The notes under the pieces: model-generated
Told to the model about the DNA's origin: nothing
The model's input: only the letters and a program-made list of their open reading frames with translations
The model's database searches: none
Shown here: positions 26,773 through 36,156 of the stretch, in pieces
Numbering within the stretch: the stretch's first letter is position 1
Layout of the letters: the number at the start of each line of letters is the position of its first letter
Source: Alienimonas californiensis
GTDB taxonomy: Bacteria; Planctomycetota; Planctomycetia; Planctomycetales; Planctomycetaceae
DNA: 64,000 nucleotides
Direction of reading: 5' to 3'
NCBI RefSeq assembly: GCF_007743815.1
Contig: NZ_CP036265.1
Location: 4,533,823 to 4,597,822 of the forward strand
Position numbers and translations under genes: made by a program

Positions 26773-27633
26773 ATGCTGGTCTGCGAAGAAGCGAAGGCCC
26801 CGCTGCCGCGGCCGCGATTGGCGCTCGGCCAGCCGACCACCCGCCGCTGGAGCATGGACCGGGATCTCGACGCGGTCGCCGATTGCGGCTTCGACTCCAT
26901 CGGATTGTGGAACGGCAAGTTCCGTTCGCGGTCGCGGCGGGAAGTGGCCCGGGCGATCCGGCGGTCCGGCGTGGCGGTCAGCAGCCTGTCGTGGATCGGC
27001 GGGTTCACCCAGGGCGATGAGTTCGACCGGCGGCAGGCGTGGTTCGAAGCGGCAGAGGCCGTCAAGCTGGCGGGCGAGGTGGGGGCGAAGTGTATCTGCG
27101 TCGCCACCGGCGGCAACGGCTGCTTCACGGAGCGGCACGCGGCCCAGAACCTCATTCCGGGCACCCTGCGAAAACTCGCCGCGATGGCGGCGGAGTTCGA
27201 CGTCTCCATCGCCGTCCAGCCGCTGCCGGGCCGCCTAGTGCGGGACAGCGTCGTGCGGTCCGTCTCAGACACGCTCAAACTGCTGGACCGGGTTGACCGG
27301 CCGAACGTCGGCATGGCGCTGCCGACGCTGCTGATGGCTCGAAATCCCTCGCTGGTCAACCGGGTGCACGAGTTCGCCCACGCGGTGAAGCTGGTCAAGC
27401 TGTCGGACTGCCGCGTCAGCGGGGCCCGGGGCGAGCGACGCGGGCAGGGGCAGTACCCGGGCCACGGTTCGTTGCCGCTGGCGACCTTGGTGCATCGGCT
27501 CGCGGAGTGCGGCTATCGGGGCGACTACGAACTGGACGTCTGGAACCGCAGGGCCTGGGAGCGGCAGGATCATGCGGAGAGCCTGCGTCGCACCGTTCGC
27601 TGGTTCGCCGATCTGCACGACGCGGGCCGCTGA
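26773..27633 (+). CDS. Sugar phosphate isomerase/epimerase (xylose isomerase-like TIM barrel)
   Basis: 286 residues from the ATG at 26773. The first barrel strand LALGQPTTRRWSMDRDLDAVADCGFDSIGLW and later VGAKCICVATGGNG (each quoted in part by position about 18-50 and 95-110), then the C-terminal barrel part with HAVKLVKLSDCR, GHGSLPLATLVHRLAECGYRGDYELDVW, match the AP-endonuclease-2-like sugar isomerase superfamily. The Glu and His residues in these segments (for example EL in DYELDVW and H in PGHG) are positioned as metal ligands. The substrate is unknown. The following PIG-L gene is 84 bases away on the same strand. Confidence 0.82.
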   Translation: MLVCEEAKAPLPRPRLALGQPTTRRWSMDRDLDAVADCGFDSIGLWNGKFRSRSRREVARAIRRSGVAVSSLSWIGGFTQGDEFDRRQAWFEAAEAVKLAGEVGAKCICVATGGNGCFTERHAAQNLIPGTLRKLAAMAAEFDVSIAVQPLPGRLVRDSVVRSVSDTLKLLDRVDRPNVGMALPTLLMARNPSLVNRVHEFAHAVKLVKLSDCRVSGARGERRGQGQYPGHGSLPLATLVHRLAECGYRGDYELDVWNRRAWERQDHAESLRRTVRWFADLHDAGR

Positions 27634-27717
27634 GGCGGACGGCGTCGCGGGGGTGACGCGGCGCCGGGCCCAGCGGTACGGTGCTGGCCCGTTCCCCGAA
27701 CCACTCCGCCCGCGTCC

Positions 27718-28473
27718 GTGCCCGTCGATCTGCCGCAACCGCTGGACGTTATTGCCGTCGGTGCCCACCCGGACGACGTAGAAATCGGCTGCGGCGGCAC
27801 GCTCGCCCGGCTGGTGGAACAGGGGTACCGCGTCGGTTTGGTGGATCTGACCGACGGCGAGCCGACCCCCGGCAGCAGCGGACGTGAGGAACGGCTGGCG
27901 GAAGCGAAGGCCGCGGCGGAGGTTCTCGGTCTGCACCACAGGCAGACGCTCGACCTGCCGAACCGGCGGCTGTTCGATTCCTTCGAGGCCCGCTGCGAAC
28001 TGGCGAAGGTGTTTCGCCGGTTCCGGCCGAAGGTGGTGCTGGGGATCGCGGACAAAACGCCGATGGCCTCGCCGGACCACTGGCAAGCGACGCAGATCAC
28101 CGACGCCGCGGTCTTTTACAGCCGGCTGTGCAAGTGGGACGAGCACTTCGACCACCTGCCGGTGCACCGGATTGACAAGCAGGTGTGGTATCCGCTGGGC
28201 TTCAGCACGACCGCCCTGCCGCCGCACGGCGGAGCGTTCGTCGCCGATATCACGGCGACCTACGAGAAGAAGATCGCCGCGGTGAAGTGCTATAAGTCGC
28301 AGTTCCCCGCGGAGAAGAAACGCGTCTGGAGCATCCTGGAGGGCGCCAGTCTGTCCAACGGGGCCGCCGCCGGGTTCGAGCGGGGCGAGATGTTCCTCTC
28401 CGCCACCACCGTGGGCACTCGCGACTTCCTGCAAACCGTCCTGCCGGCGGTCGACCCGGTAGACGCGCCCTAA
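27718..28473 (+). CDS. PIG-L family N-acetylglucosaminyl deacetylase (BshB1-like)
   Basis: 251 residues from a GTG. The zinc site is visible as [13 protein letters not shown] near the N-terminus (His, Asp, Asp) and the distal His in SPDHWQA. Middle segments [10 protein letters not shown] and [15 protein letters not shown] are typical of the PIG-L/LmbE family. The closest named subgroup is BshB1, which deacetylates GlcNAc-malate in bacillithiol synthesis; members are often annotated that way in planctomycetes, but bshA and bshC are not in this window, so the substrate stays open. Confidence 0.85.
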   Translation: MPVDLPQPLDVIAVGAHPDDVEIGCGGTLARLVEQGYRVGLVDLTDGEPTPGSSGREERLAEAKAAAEVLGLHHRQTLDLPNRRLFDSFEARCELAKVFRRFRPKVVLGIADKTPMASPDHWQATQITDAAVFYSRLCKWDEHFDHLPVHRIDKQVWYPLGFSTTALPPHGGAFVADITATYEKKIAAVKCYKSQFPAEKKRVWSILEGASLSNGAAAGFERGEMFLSATTVGTRDFLQTVLPAVDPVDAP

Positions 28474-28635
28474 CCGGCGGCCGGCCGCCCGGCGGGTCTC
28501 GCGGGTCCGTACGACCGGCGGGATGTGGGGCGGAGTTCGCCGAAGACGGGCCGGTCGTGTGCCTCGGGGGTGCCGGTGTCGTAGACTGGACGTTGACTTT
28601 CCCGTACCGCTCCGGCCCCCACTCCCCCGCCCGCC

Positions 28636-29409
28636 GTGCTGTTCATGGGCCGCTCCGCGTCACCGAAGCCGATCCAACTGCGGCACGGGGTGCTGAGCAT
28701 CACGGGGAACTTTCGCAAGAACAACGAGGACAGCGCCTTCGTCGACCCCGACGGGCGGTTCTTCGTCGTCGCCGACGGCATGGGCGGACAGGCGGCCGGC
28801 GAGAAAGCCAGCGCCATGGCCGTGGAGATGATCCCGGAGGCCCTGGTCGCGAAGCTGGACTTCAAGCGGGCGGGTAAGGAGACTGTCTCCGCGCTGCTGG
28901 ACCGCGCCGTCGCGGAGGCCAACGCGGAGATCATGGCCGCCGGGGCGCTCGACCCGGAGCAGAATCAGATGGGCACCACGGTGGTGTTCCTGGTCGCGGC
29001 GGGAGGCCTGCTGCATGTCGGCGGCGTGGGCGACAGCCGCGTCTACCTGCTCCGCGACGGTCAGCTCCGGCAGCTCACCACCGACCACAGCCTCGTGCAG
29101 GCGTTAGTGGAAGCCGGCACGATCAAGCCGGAGGAGGCGGCGACGCACCGCTACAAAAACGTGCTGTATCGCTACCTCGGCAGCAAGGAAGGCGGGCAGG
29201 GCGCCTGCGTAAAGGCGTTGGAGCCGCGGCGGGGCGACCGGTTCCTGCTGTGCAGCGACGGGGTGACGGACGGGCTGGACGGCGATCCGCTACGCGAACT
29301 GCTGCGTTCGCAGGCCGATCCTCAGGCCGCGGCGGAAGCTGTCGTGCAGGCGGCCCAGGACGGCGGCTCGAAAGACAACATTACCTGCCTGATCGTCGAC
29401 GTGGCCTGA
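28636..29409 (+). CDS. PP2C-family serine/threonine phosphatase (Stp-like)
   Basis: 257 residues from a GTG (an ATG nine bases later is equally possible). The bacterial PP2C core is complete: NNEDSAFVD, VADGMGGQAAGE, MGTTVVFLV, GVGDSRVYLL, TTDHSLVQALVEAGTI, LLCSDGVTDGLDGD and the final GSKDNITCLIVD, providing the metal-binding Asp residues. Such phosphatases reverse Hanks-type Ser/Thr kinases; no kinase is encoded nearby. It is a soluble protein without membrane segments. Confidence 0.95.
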   Translation: MLFMGRSASPKPIQLRHGVLSITGNFRKNNEDSAFVDPDGRFFVVADGMGGQAAGEKASAMAVEMIPEALVAKLDFKRAGKETVSALLDRAVAEANAEIMAAGALDPEQNQMGTTVVFLVAAGGLLHVGGVGDSRVYLLRDGQLRQLTTDHSLVQALVEAGTIKPEEAATHRYKNVLYRYLGSKEGGQGACVKALEPRRGDRFLLCSDGVTDGLDGDPLRELLRSQADPQAAAEAVVQAAQDGGSKDNITCLIVDVA

Positions 29410-29737
29410 CTCGGGAGCGCCGGTCCGGATTCGTCCCGGGGGAACCATCCCGGCGAGCCTTCCGTGAAGGTCGCGGACCGTCCCGCGGTTAGGAACGTCG
29501 CACGTTCGACCGCACGATCCCCCGTGCCGCTCTGCGCGGGTCGATCGGCTTGGCTCGACCACCGAGATTCCCGCCTGTCAGCGCCGGGGGCTTGCCCACC
29601 CCCGCCGGTCGTGAAGAATACGTCATCTCTGACGACGTCGCTTCAGCGCACGGTCGCGTCGGCGTGTTCGGCCGCAGGCCTTCCAGGCCCGGCCCCGGCA
29701 ACGCTCTTCCTCCCACGAACCACCGGTCCCGCTTCCG
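29410..29737. other. 328-base intergenic region upstream of the metalloprotease
   Basis: No gene, tRNA or clear hairpin with a U tract. Short open frames on both strands here are low-complexity and lack any motif. Confidence 0.4.
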
Positions 29738-32700
29738 ATGAGACGTCGAATCCGCTTTCTTCAGCCGCTCGTTTGGTCGGCCGCCGCGTGCCTGATCGGG
29801 CTCGCCCCCGTCGCGGTCGCGGCGGACGACAAGCCGGAGTTTCCCGAACACGCCAAGGTGCTGGAGGGGTTCGATAAGGTCGCCAGCCCCACTAAGGCCG
29901 ACGGCACCGCGGAGAAGCCACTCTGGACGCTCTGGACGCGGTCCAAAGACGGCCAGATGTACGCGGAACTGCCCAGCGGCTTTGCCGCGCAGCAGTACTT
30001 CGTCGCCCTGACCGTCGCCAGCGGCGAGGAGTTCGCCGGCCTACAAGCGGGCGACCTGTACGTGAAGTTCCGGCGCTACGACAAGGTGCTGGCGGTGATC
30101 GCCCCTAACGTCGACGTGCGGACCACCGAGAAAGAGGCCAAGGCCTCCGTCGAGCGGCTGTTCACCGACCGCGTGCTGATGGAGATCCCGATCGTCACGA
30201 TCGGCCCCGGCGGCGGCCCGGTGATCGATATGGACGCGCTCTGCGTCGGCAACGCCTCGCAGTTTTTCCAGGGGCTGTCGCTCAGCCGCAGCACGCCGCG
30301 GATTTTCAGCATCAAGCAGGCGAAGGCGTTCACGGAGAACGTCGAAGTCGCCTTCGAGGTCCCCGGCTCCGGCGGACAGCTCAAAACGCTGCATTACAGC
30401 TTCAGCGTGCTGACCCCCAGCCCCGGCTTCAAACCCCGCGACGCGGACCAGCGCGTCGGCTATTTCACGACCGCCTACAGCGACTACGGCAAGTACGAGA
30501 GCGACGAGACCCGCATTCGCTATATCACCCGTTGGCACCTGGAGAAAGCCGATCCGAAGCTGCAGCTCAGTCCGCCGAAGGAACCGATCGTTTTCTACGT
30601 CGAGCACACCACGCCGGTCCGCTATCGGCGCTGGGTGAAGGAAGGCATTCTCGCCTGGAACAAGGCCTTCGAGAAAATCGGCATTGAGGACGCCATCCAG
30701 GTCGAATATCAGGACGCCGGCACCGGCCGGCACATGGATAAAGACCCGGAGGACGTGCGTTACAACTTCGTCCGCTGGCTGAACAACGACATCGGCACCG
30801 CGATCGGCCCGTCCCGGATCAATCCGGAGACCGGCGAAATTCTGGACGCCGATATCATTCTGACGGACGGCTGGATTCGTCACTTTCAGATGCAGTTCGA
30901 CAAGGTGATGCCGAAGGTCGCCATGCAGGGCATGGGGCCGGAAACCCTCGCCTGGCTGGCCGAGCACCCCTCCTGGGACCCGCGGGTCCGCTTCGCCGAG
31001 CCCGGTGACCGGGCCCACGTGGCCGCGGCGATCGCCCGGCAGGCCTTCGACCCGCTCGCCGGTCATGCCGCCGGCAGCGTGGGGACCGAGATGATGGGCG
31101 ACGACCAGTTCGACGGCCTCATCGGCACCGGCGTGCAGCGGAACGGCCTCTGCCTCGCCGCCAATGAGAAGGGCGCCGAACTGGCCGCCCTCCGCATGGA
31201 ACTGGCGATGCGGGCGTTCGACAAAAAGGAACTGAAGAAAAAGAAGGCCGAGGAGGCCAAGGCGAAGGCCGAATCCGAGGCGAAAAAGGAAGCCGCCGAC
31301 GGCGAGGACGACGCCGAGAAAAAGGACGAGGACCCCGCCGAGGACGGCGAGGAGCAGCCGGACGAAGAGGCCGAATCGCCCGAGAAGGACGACGACGCGG
31401 ACGAGGACGAGGCCCAGTTGCTCGACGGCATGCCGGAGAGCTTCATCGGCCCGCAGCTCGCCCACCTGGTCGCGCATGAGGTCGGCCACACGCTCGGCCT
31501 GCGGCACAACTTCAAGGCGACCGCGGTCTCCCGCTTCGACGAGATCAACGGCGGCACGGGCCTGATCGCCACCAGCGTGATGGACTACACGCCGATCAAC
31601 ATCCGCTTCCACGCCGGCGAAAAGCAGGGCGCCTACGCGATGGAGGGCATCGGCCCGTATGACGTCTGGGCGATCGAATACGGCTACGTTGCCGACGCCA
31701 AGGAACTGCCCAAGCTGCTCGCCAAGAGCACCGAGCCGGAACTCGCCTTCGGCACCGACGAAGACACCTCCGGCCCCGACCCCTTCGCCCGGCGGTACGA
31801 CTTCGGCTCCGACCCGCTGACCTACGCCAAGGACCAGATGGAGTTGATCAACGACCGCCGCACCAAGCTGCTCGAAGCGTTCGTCGAGGACGGCGACGGC
31901 TGGTTCAAGGCCCGCGAAGGTTACGAGATGACGCTCTCGATGCAGATGCGGCAGCTCGGGATGATGTCCAACTGGGTCGGCGGCGTGTTCGTCCGCCGCG
32001 ACGTGAAGGGGCAGGAGGGGGCGAAGCCGCCGCTGTCGGTCGTCGAGGCGAAGGATCAGCGCGAGGCGCTGGAGTTCGTGATCGAGAACAGCTTCCGCGA
32101 CGGCGCCTACGGCCTCACGCCGGAGTTGCTCTCCCACCTCACCACGGCGAAGTGGATGGACGGCAACGGCTGGCAGAGCGCCATGAGCGACAGCGTCTTC
32201 CCTGTGCACGACCGCATCGAGGGGATGCAGGCCTCCGTGATGACCCAGTTGCTCAACCCGACCGTCCTGCGGCGGGTCTACGACAACGAGTTGCAGGTCC
32301 CCGCCGGCGAGGACGCCTTCACCCTGCCGGAACTGCTGGAGACCGTGCGGACCGCCGTGTGGACCGAGTTGGTGAAGGCCCCCGAGGGCGACTTCAGCCC
32401 GCGGAAGCCGATGATCTCCAGCCTGCGGCGCAACCTGCAGCGGGAGCACGTCAGCCGACTGATCGACCTCAGCCTGCCGGGGGCCGGGAACGGGGCGGCC
32501 TTCAAGCCGATCTCCAACCTCGCCTCGATGCAGCTCAAGGAGATCGCCGACGAACTCGGGACCTTCCTGAAGGAGCACGGCGACCGGGCCGACGCCTACA
32601 CGAAGGCCCACCTGATGGAGGCGGAGTCGATGATCCGCAAGGCGTTGGACGCGGAGTACATCTATAACGCGAACGAAATCGGCGGCAGCTCCGGCCGGCC

Positions 32701-32746
32701 GATGATCATCTTCGGCAACGAGCCTGCCGCCGCGAACCGGCGCTGA
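29738..32746 (+). CDS. Secreted zinc-dependent metalloprotease (metzincin-type, DUF5117/DUF4953 group)
   Basis: 1,002 residues. A signal peptide (about 1-30, ending APVAVAADD) leads into DUF5117-like sequence. The catalytic motif HEVGHTLGLRHNF (about residues 577-590) is the extended metzincin zinc site HExxHxxGxxH, followed by the Met-turn SVMDYTPINI. Just before the zinc site, between about residues 490 and 565, is a Lys/Glu-then-Asp/Glu-rich insertion of about 75 residues without hydrophobic content. The C-terminal part is mainly helical. The protein would act in the periplasm or outside. Its substrate is unknown. A strong terminator follows the stop. Confidence 0.93.
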   Translation: MRRRIRFLQPLVWSAAACLIGLAPVAVAADDKPEFPEHAKVLEGFDKVASPTKADGTAEKPLWTLWTRSKDGQMYAELPSGFAAQQYFVALTVASGEEFAGLQAGDLYVKFRRYDKVLAVIAPNVDVRTTEKEAKASVERLFTDRVLMEIPIVTIGPGGGPVIDMDALCVGNASQFFQGLSLSRSTPRIFSIKQAKAFTENVEVAFEVPGSGGQLKTLHYSFSVLTPSPGFKPRDADQRVGYFTTAYSDYGKYESDETRIRYITRWHLEKADPKLQLSPPKEPIVFYVEHTTPVRYRRWVKEGILAWNKAFEKIGIEDAIQVEYQDAGTGRHMDKDPEDVRYNFVRWLNNDIGTAIGPSRINPETGEILDADIILTDGWIRHFQMQFDKVMPKVAMQGMGPETLAWLAEHPSWDPRVRFAEPGDRAHVAAAIARQAFDPLAGHAAGSVGTEMMGDDQFDGLIGTGVQRNGLCLAANEKGAELAALRMELAMRAFDKKELKKKKAEEAKAKAESEAKKEAADGEDDAEKKDEDPAEDGEEQPDEEAESPEKDDDADEDEAQLLDGMPESFIGPQLAHLVAHEVGHTLGLRHNFKATAVSRFDEINGGTGLIATSVMDYTPINIRFHAGEKQGAYAMEGIGPYDVWAIEYGYVADAKELPKLLAKSTEPELAFGTDEDTSGPDPFARRYDFGSDPLTYAKDQMELINDRRTKLLEAFVEDGDGWFKAREGYEMTLSMQMRQLGMMSNWVGGVFVRRDVKGQEGAKPPLSVVEAKDQREALEFVIENSFRDGAYGLTPELLSHLTTAKWMDGNGWQSAMSDSVFPVHDRIEGMQASVMTQLLNPTVLRRVYDNELQVPAGEDAFTLPELLETVRTAVWTELVKAPEGDFSPRKPMISSLRRNLQREHVSRLIDLSLPGAGNGAAFKPISNLASMQLKEIADELGTFLKEHGDRADAYTKAHLMEAESMIRKALDAEYIYNANEIGGSSGRPMIIFGNEPAAANRR

Positions 32747-32772
32747 GGCGACGTTCGACCGCTGAGTTTCGA

Positions 32773-32804
32773 CCGCCCCGCCGGCTTGCCGGCGGGGCGG
32801 TTTT
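32773..32804 (+). terminator. Rho-independent terminator after the metalloprotease gene
   Basis: A perfect 12-base-pair stem (32773-32784 with 32789-32800, CTTG loop) followed by TTTT. Confidence 0.9.
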
Positions 32805-32860
32805 GCGTGCGCCGCCGGTCCGACTGGCGTCGGGCGTGCGGACGGACGAAGCGAGGAGGG

Positions 32861-33658
32861 ATGAGGACCCGCCTCGCCGCCGCCGTCGCCCTGATCGCTG
32901 CATGGACCGGCGCGGGGTGCAGCGAAGCCCCGCGGCCGCGAACGCTGTCGGTCCGGGCGGACGCGGCGACGCCGTTGTCCGAACGTGACTTCGCGGACTT
33001 TCTGCGCCTTGCGGAGACGCTGGGACCGGAACGGATGCAGCCGCTCGCGGCGGCCCTGCCGACGGCGGCGGATTGGCCGGCGGAATCGACCCGCACCGTC
33101 GCCGTGCTGGCGGCGGAACAGGAACGGGACGTGCGGGAGCGGCTCCGCGGGTCCGACTTCGCGGCGGCGCTGGCGACGACGCCGCGGGCGCCGGGCTGGC
33201 TGGAAGAACTCGGCATGTCGGCGGAGCGCTTCGCCTCGATCGGCGCCGCGATCGGTCTGGCGACGGCGGCGAACGATCTGCCGGACGAACGCGAACTGAA
33301 ACGGCTCCGCGGCGAGGCGATCCGGCGGATGGCGCCGCTGGCGGACGACCATCGCCTGTTCGGTCGGCTGCTTGAGGCCGACGCGGCCGCCGTTCGGCGA
33401 CAGGCCGCCTGGATTCCGCGGGCGGCGCTGTTGGAGGCCCTGCTGGAGTGCCCGCCGGAGAATCGCCGGCTGGCCCGCGTATACGGCGACCGACTGGCCG
33501 AGGCGCTGCCGGAGGGGTTCGATCATACCGCCCTCGATCGCCTGCTGACGGACCGGGAACGGGCCGCGATCCCCTTCCACGAGACGAACCCGGAGCGGGA
33601 CGACGCCCGCCTCTATTGGAACGGGGCGGCCGTCGTCGTCGGCCCGGTCGCGGATTAG
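32861..33658 (+). CDS. Predicted lipoprotein of unknown function
   Basis: 265 residues from the ATG at 32861, chosen because a Shine-Dalgarno-like gaggaggg lies immediately upstream and because it starts a lipoprotein signal (MRTRLAAAVALIAAWTGAGC, Cys20 as the lipidated residue in TGAGC). The mature part is Ala, Arg, Glu and Leu-rich and apparently all helical, with no motif I recognise. It lies between a terminator and the PQQ-propeller gene, 87 bases before it, on the same strand, and could be co-transcribed with it. Confidence 0.7.
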   Translation: MRTRLAAAVALIAAWTGAGCSEAPRPRTLSVRADAATPLSERDFADFLRLAETLGPERMQPLAAALPTAADWPAESTRTVAVLAAEQERDVRERLRGSDFAAALATTPRAPGWLEELGMSAERFASIGAAIGLATAANDLPDERELKRLRGEAIRRMAPLADDHRLFGRLLEADAAAVRRQAAWIPRAALLEALLECPPENRRLARVYGDRLAEALPEGFDHTALDRLLTDRERAAIPFHETNPERDDARLYWNGAAVVVGPVAD

Positions 33659-33745
33659 GACGCCGCGAAGTTAGCCCAGCAGGGACTTGCCGATCCGGCG
33701 AGAGGGGCCGACACTCGCCCGCCTCTCTCCGCCCGACCGGCTGCC

Positions 33746-35458
33746 GTGTCCGACGCTTCCGCTTCCGAATCCGCCCCCCCGGCCGCCGCCGTCCCGCCGC
33801 CCGCCCACGCGCCGGGGAGCCCTTGGCGAGGGGCCGGATTGGTTGTGATCACGCTGGCGCTGATCGCTCCGATCGCGGCGTGGCTGCTGCTCGACTGGCT
33901 CACCGACGGAGACGCCACCTTCGGGACGATGGTGCTGCTCGGGACCCTGTCGGCCGCGGCGTTGGCGGCGTTCTGCCTGCTGTGGTTCTACTCCGGCTGG
34001 ACGTGGCGTGCCCGGCTCGGGACGACGGCCGCCGCCGCCGCCGTCGTCGGCGGCCTCTGGTTCCTGTTCCCCCCGCAGTGGAACGGGGCGATGCAGATCA
34101 GCGGGTTCCGCTACCGCTTCGCTCCGAATGCGGAGGAGCGAATCGCGGCGTTCGTCGCGGCGAACCCGGAGGCGCCAACCGCGGCGAAGCAGGCCGCGGA
34201 CGCACCGCCGCTGGTCGCCGGCCCCGACGACTGGCCCGGCTTCCGGGGTCCGGGGCGGGATGGAATAAAGCTCGACGCCGCCATTCCCACGAACTGGGCG
34301 GAGGACCTGCCCGAGACGGTCTGGCGGCACCCCGTCGGCTTGGGGTGGGGCGGGTTCAGCGTGGTCGACGATCGCTGCTTCACGCTGGAACAGCGGGGGA
34401 ACGAGGAGACCGTGGCCTGTTACGACGCCGACAGCGGAGCCCCGCTCTGGACGCACGGCGAACCGGCCCGGTTCCCCCGGATCGCCCCCAACGGCGGCGA
34501 CGGCCCGGCCAGCACGCCGCTGTTTCACGAAGGAGCCGTTTACAGCATGGGATCGACCGGGCTGGTCACCTGCGTCGACGCCCGTACCGGCACGCTGCGC
34601 TGGAAGCGTGAACTGATTCCCAGCGGCGAGAACATTCAGTGGGGCCTAGCGTGCAGCCCGCTGATCGTCGACGGCGCCCTCGTCGTGCTCCCCGGCGCCG
34701 CGGCCGGGCCGGGATCTGCGTTCATGGGGCTCGATCCGGCGACCGGCGAAACCCTCTGGGCCAGCGGCGACGACGCCGGCAGCTACAGTTCGCCCGTCAC
34801 GGCGGAACTGGGGGGCGTCCGGCAGATCCTCGCGTTCGGCGCCACGGCGCTGCACGGCCTGTCCGTCGACGGCGCCCCCCTGTGGGAGATCCCCTGGACG
34901 AACCAGGCCGAGGTGAACGCCGCCCTGCCGCTCGTCGTCGCCGACCAAGTGTTCCTCTCCAGCGGCTACGGCACCGGCGCCGGCCTCTACAAGGTCGCCG
35001 ACTCCGGCGACGACTGGGGGACGGAGGAAGTCTGGCGGACGGAGAACCGCTTCAAGCTGAAGTTCAACGACGCGATCCTGCACGAGGGCTTCGTCTACGG
35101 CCTCGACGAAGGCATCCTCAGTTGCGTTGAGTACTCCTCCGGCAAACGGATGTGGAAGCGGGGCCGCTACGGCTACGGGCAATGCCTGCTGCTGGGAACC
35201 GAGAACGGCGAGCCGGTTCTGCTGATCACCTGCGAGGACGGCGACCTGGCGCTGGTCGCCGCCTCCCCCGACGGGTTCGAAGAACTGATCCGCTACAGCG
35301 ACGCCGCCGGCGAGACGCTGCTGTCCGGCATCTGCTGGAACCACGCCGCGTATTTCCGCGGACGGCTCCTCTGGCGCAACGGCACCGAGGCGGTCTGCGT
35401 GCGGCTGGCGGAGGAACCCGCGCCGAGCGAACCGGCGTCCGACGAGGCGACGAACTGA
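33746..35458 (+). CDS. Membrane-anchored PQQ-like beta-propeller protein
   Basis: 570 residues from a GTG. Three hydrophobic helices near the N-terminus (about 29-50, 60-82 and 88-108) anchor the protein. The rest is an eight-bladed type propeller with repeated PQQ-like blades; DWPGFRGPGRDG opens the domain, and blades end in W-containing motifs such as TGTLRWKREL, TGETLWASG and GAPLWEIPW. Planctomycetes have many such 'outer membrane protein assembly factor BamB-like/PQQ-binding' proteins, mostly of unknown function. No quinoprotein dehydrogenase catalytic Asp-Tyr signature is evident, so a scaffold or binding role is more likely than an enzyme. Confidence 0.85.
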   Translation: MSDASASESAPPAAAVPPPAHAPGSPWRGAGLVVITLALIAPIAAWLLLDWLTDGDATFGTMVLLGTLSAAALAAFCLLWFYSGWTWRARLGTTAAAAAVVGGLWFLFPPQWNGAMQISGFRYRFAPNAEERIAAFVAANPEAPTAAKQAADAPPLVAGPDDWPGFRGPGRDGIKLDAAIPTNWAEDLPETVWRHPVGLGWGGFSVVDDRCFTLEQRGNEETVACYDADSGAPLWTHGEPARFPRIAPNGGDGPASTPLFHEGAVYSMGSTGLVTCVDARTGTLRWKRELIPSGENIQWGLACSPLIVDGALVVLPGAAAGPGSAFMGLDPATGETLWASGDDAGSYSSPVTAELGGVRQILAFGATALHGLSVDGAPLWEIPWTNQAEVNAALPLVVADQVFLSSGYGTGAGLYKVADSGDDWGTEEVWRTENRFKLKFNDAILHEGFVYGLDEGILSCVEYSSGKRMWKRGRYGYGQCLLLGTENGEPVLLITCEDGDLALVAASPDGFEELIRYSDAAGETLLSGICWNHAAYFRGRLLWRNGTEAVCVRLAEEPAPSEPASDEATN

Positions 35459-35460
35459 GG

Positions 35461-35539
35461 GTGAGCTCGGAGCGCAAGCTCCGGCCATCGGCGCAGCCGG
35501 CGGAACGACGTACGGCCGGAGCTTGCGCTCCGGGCTCAC
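35461..35539. repeat. Long inverted repeat A, between convergent genes
   Basis: Arms 35461-35486 and 35514-35539 are complementary at 25 of 26 positions (arm begins gtgagctcggagcgcaagct), separated by 27 bases. It follows the PQQ-protein stop by two bases and precedes the end of the convergent FHA gene by 30 bases. The location suggests a bidirectional terminator, without a U tract. Confidence 0.85.
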
Positions 35540-35569
35540 GGGGCGCGCCGTGCTCCGGTCAGACCGACT

Positions 35570-35917
35570 CTAACGAACCGCCCGGACGGCCTCGGTTTTC
35601 TGGCTGGCTTCGCCGACGCCGAAGTCCTCGGTCCCGGGGCCGAGCTTCACGCGGAACTTCACCCCGCCCACGCCGAGTTCGTCGTCCGGCAGCAGGGCTC
35701 CGCGGGTAATGCGCTGGCCGTTGACCGTGGTGCCGTTCGTGCTGCCGAGGTCGCGGACGAACAGCAGGCCGTCGGTCTTGACCAGCAGGCAGTGCAGGGC
35801 GGAGACGCTGTCCCGCTCGATGATCACGTCGCACACGTTGCGTTTGCGGCCGATGACGGTCAGGTCGCGTTTGAGCCGGACCGCCGGACCGACGGGGGGA
35901 AGCAGTTCGGCGCGCAT
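35570..35917 (-). CDS. Small FHA-domain protein
   Basis: 115 residues from the ATG at 35917; a GTG 54 bases upstream would add a Pro-rich lead that is not needed. The single forkhead-associated domain covers about residues 12-95 with VIGRKRN, the phosphothreonine contact SALHCLL, and DLGSTNGTTVNG. The tail after residue 95 is short and charged. FHA domains bind phosphothreonine peptides, so this may be a reader for Ser/Thr kinase signalling together with the PP2C and FHA-SpoIIE proteins elsewhere in the window. It is divergent from ppdK. Confidence 0.9.
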   Translation of the reverse strand: MRAELLPPVGPAVRLKRDLTVIGRKRNVCDVIIERDSVSALHCLLVKTDGLLFVRDLGSTNGTTVNGQRITRGALLPDDELGVGGVKFRVKLGPGTEDFGVGEASQKTEAVRAVR

Positions 35918-36156
35918 CGGGGGCGGGCGGGCGGGTCGCGGCGGCGGAGAGGGGACTGTGCAGAGTAACACCGCCGCGGCCCCGACGGACCGGTTGCGGG
36001 TGGACCCTGCGCCCGATACGGTTCCGCCCCGCCGCCCGCGGCCCGCGCCCCCGGTCTAACCGGACCGCTCCGCCTGGGAACGGCCCCCATGGGGGGGCCG
36101 ACCGCGCGCCGGCGTTCGCAATCAAATCGCACTCGCAGCAGTCCCCCCCTCGCCAG

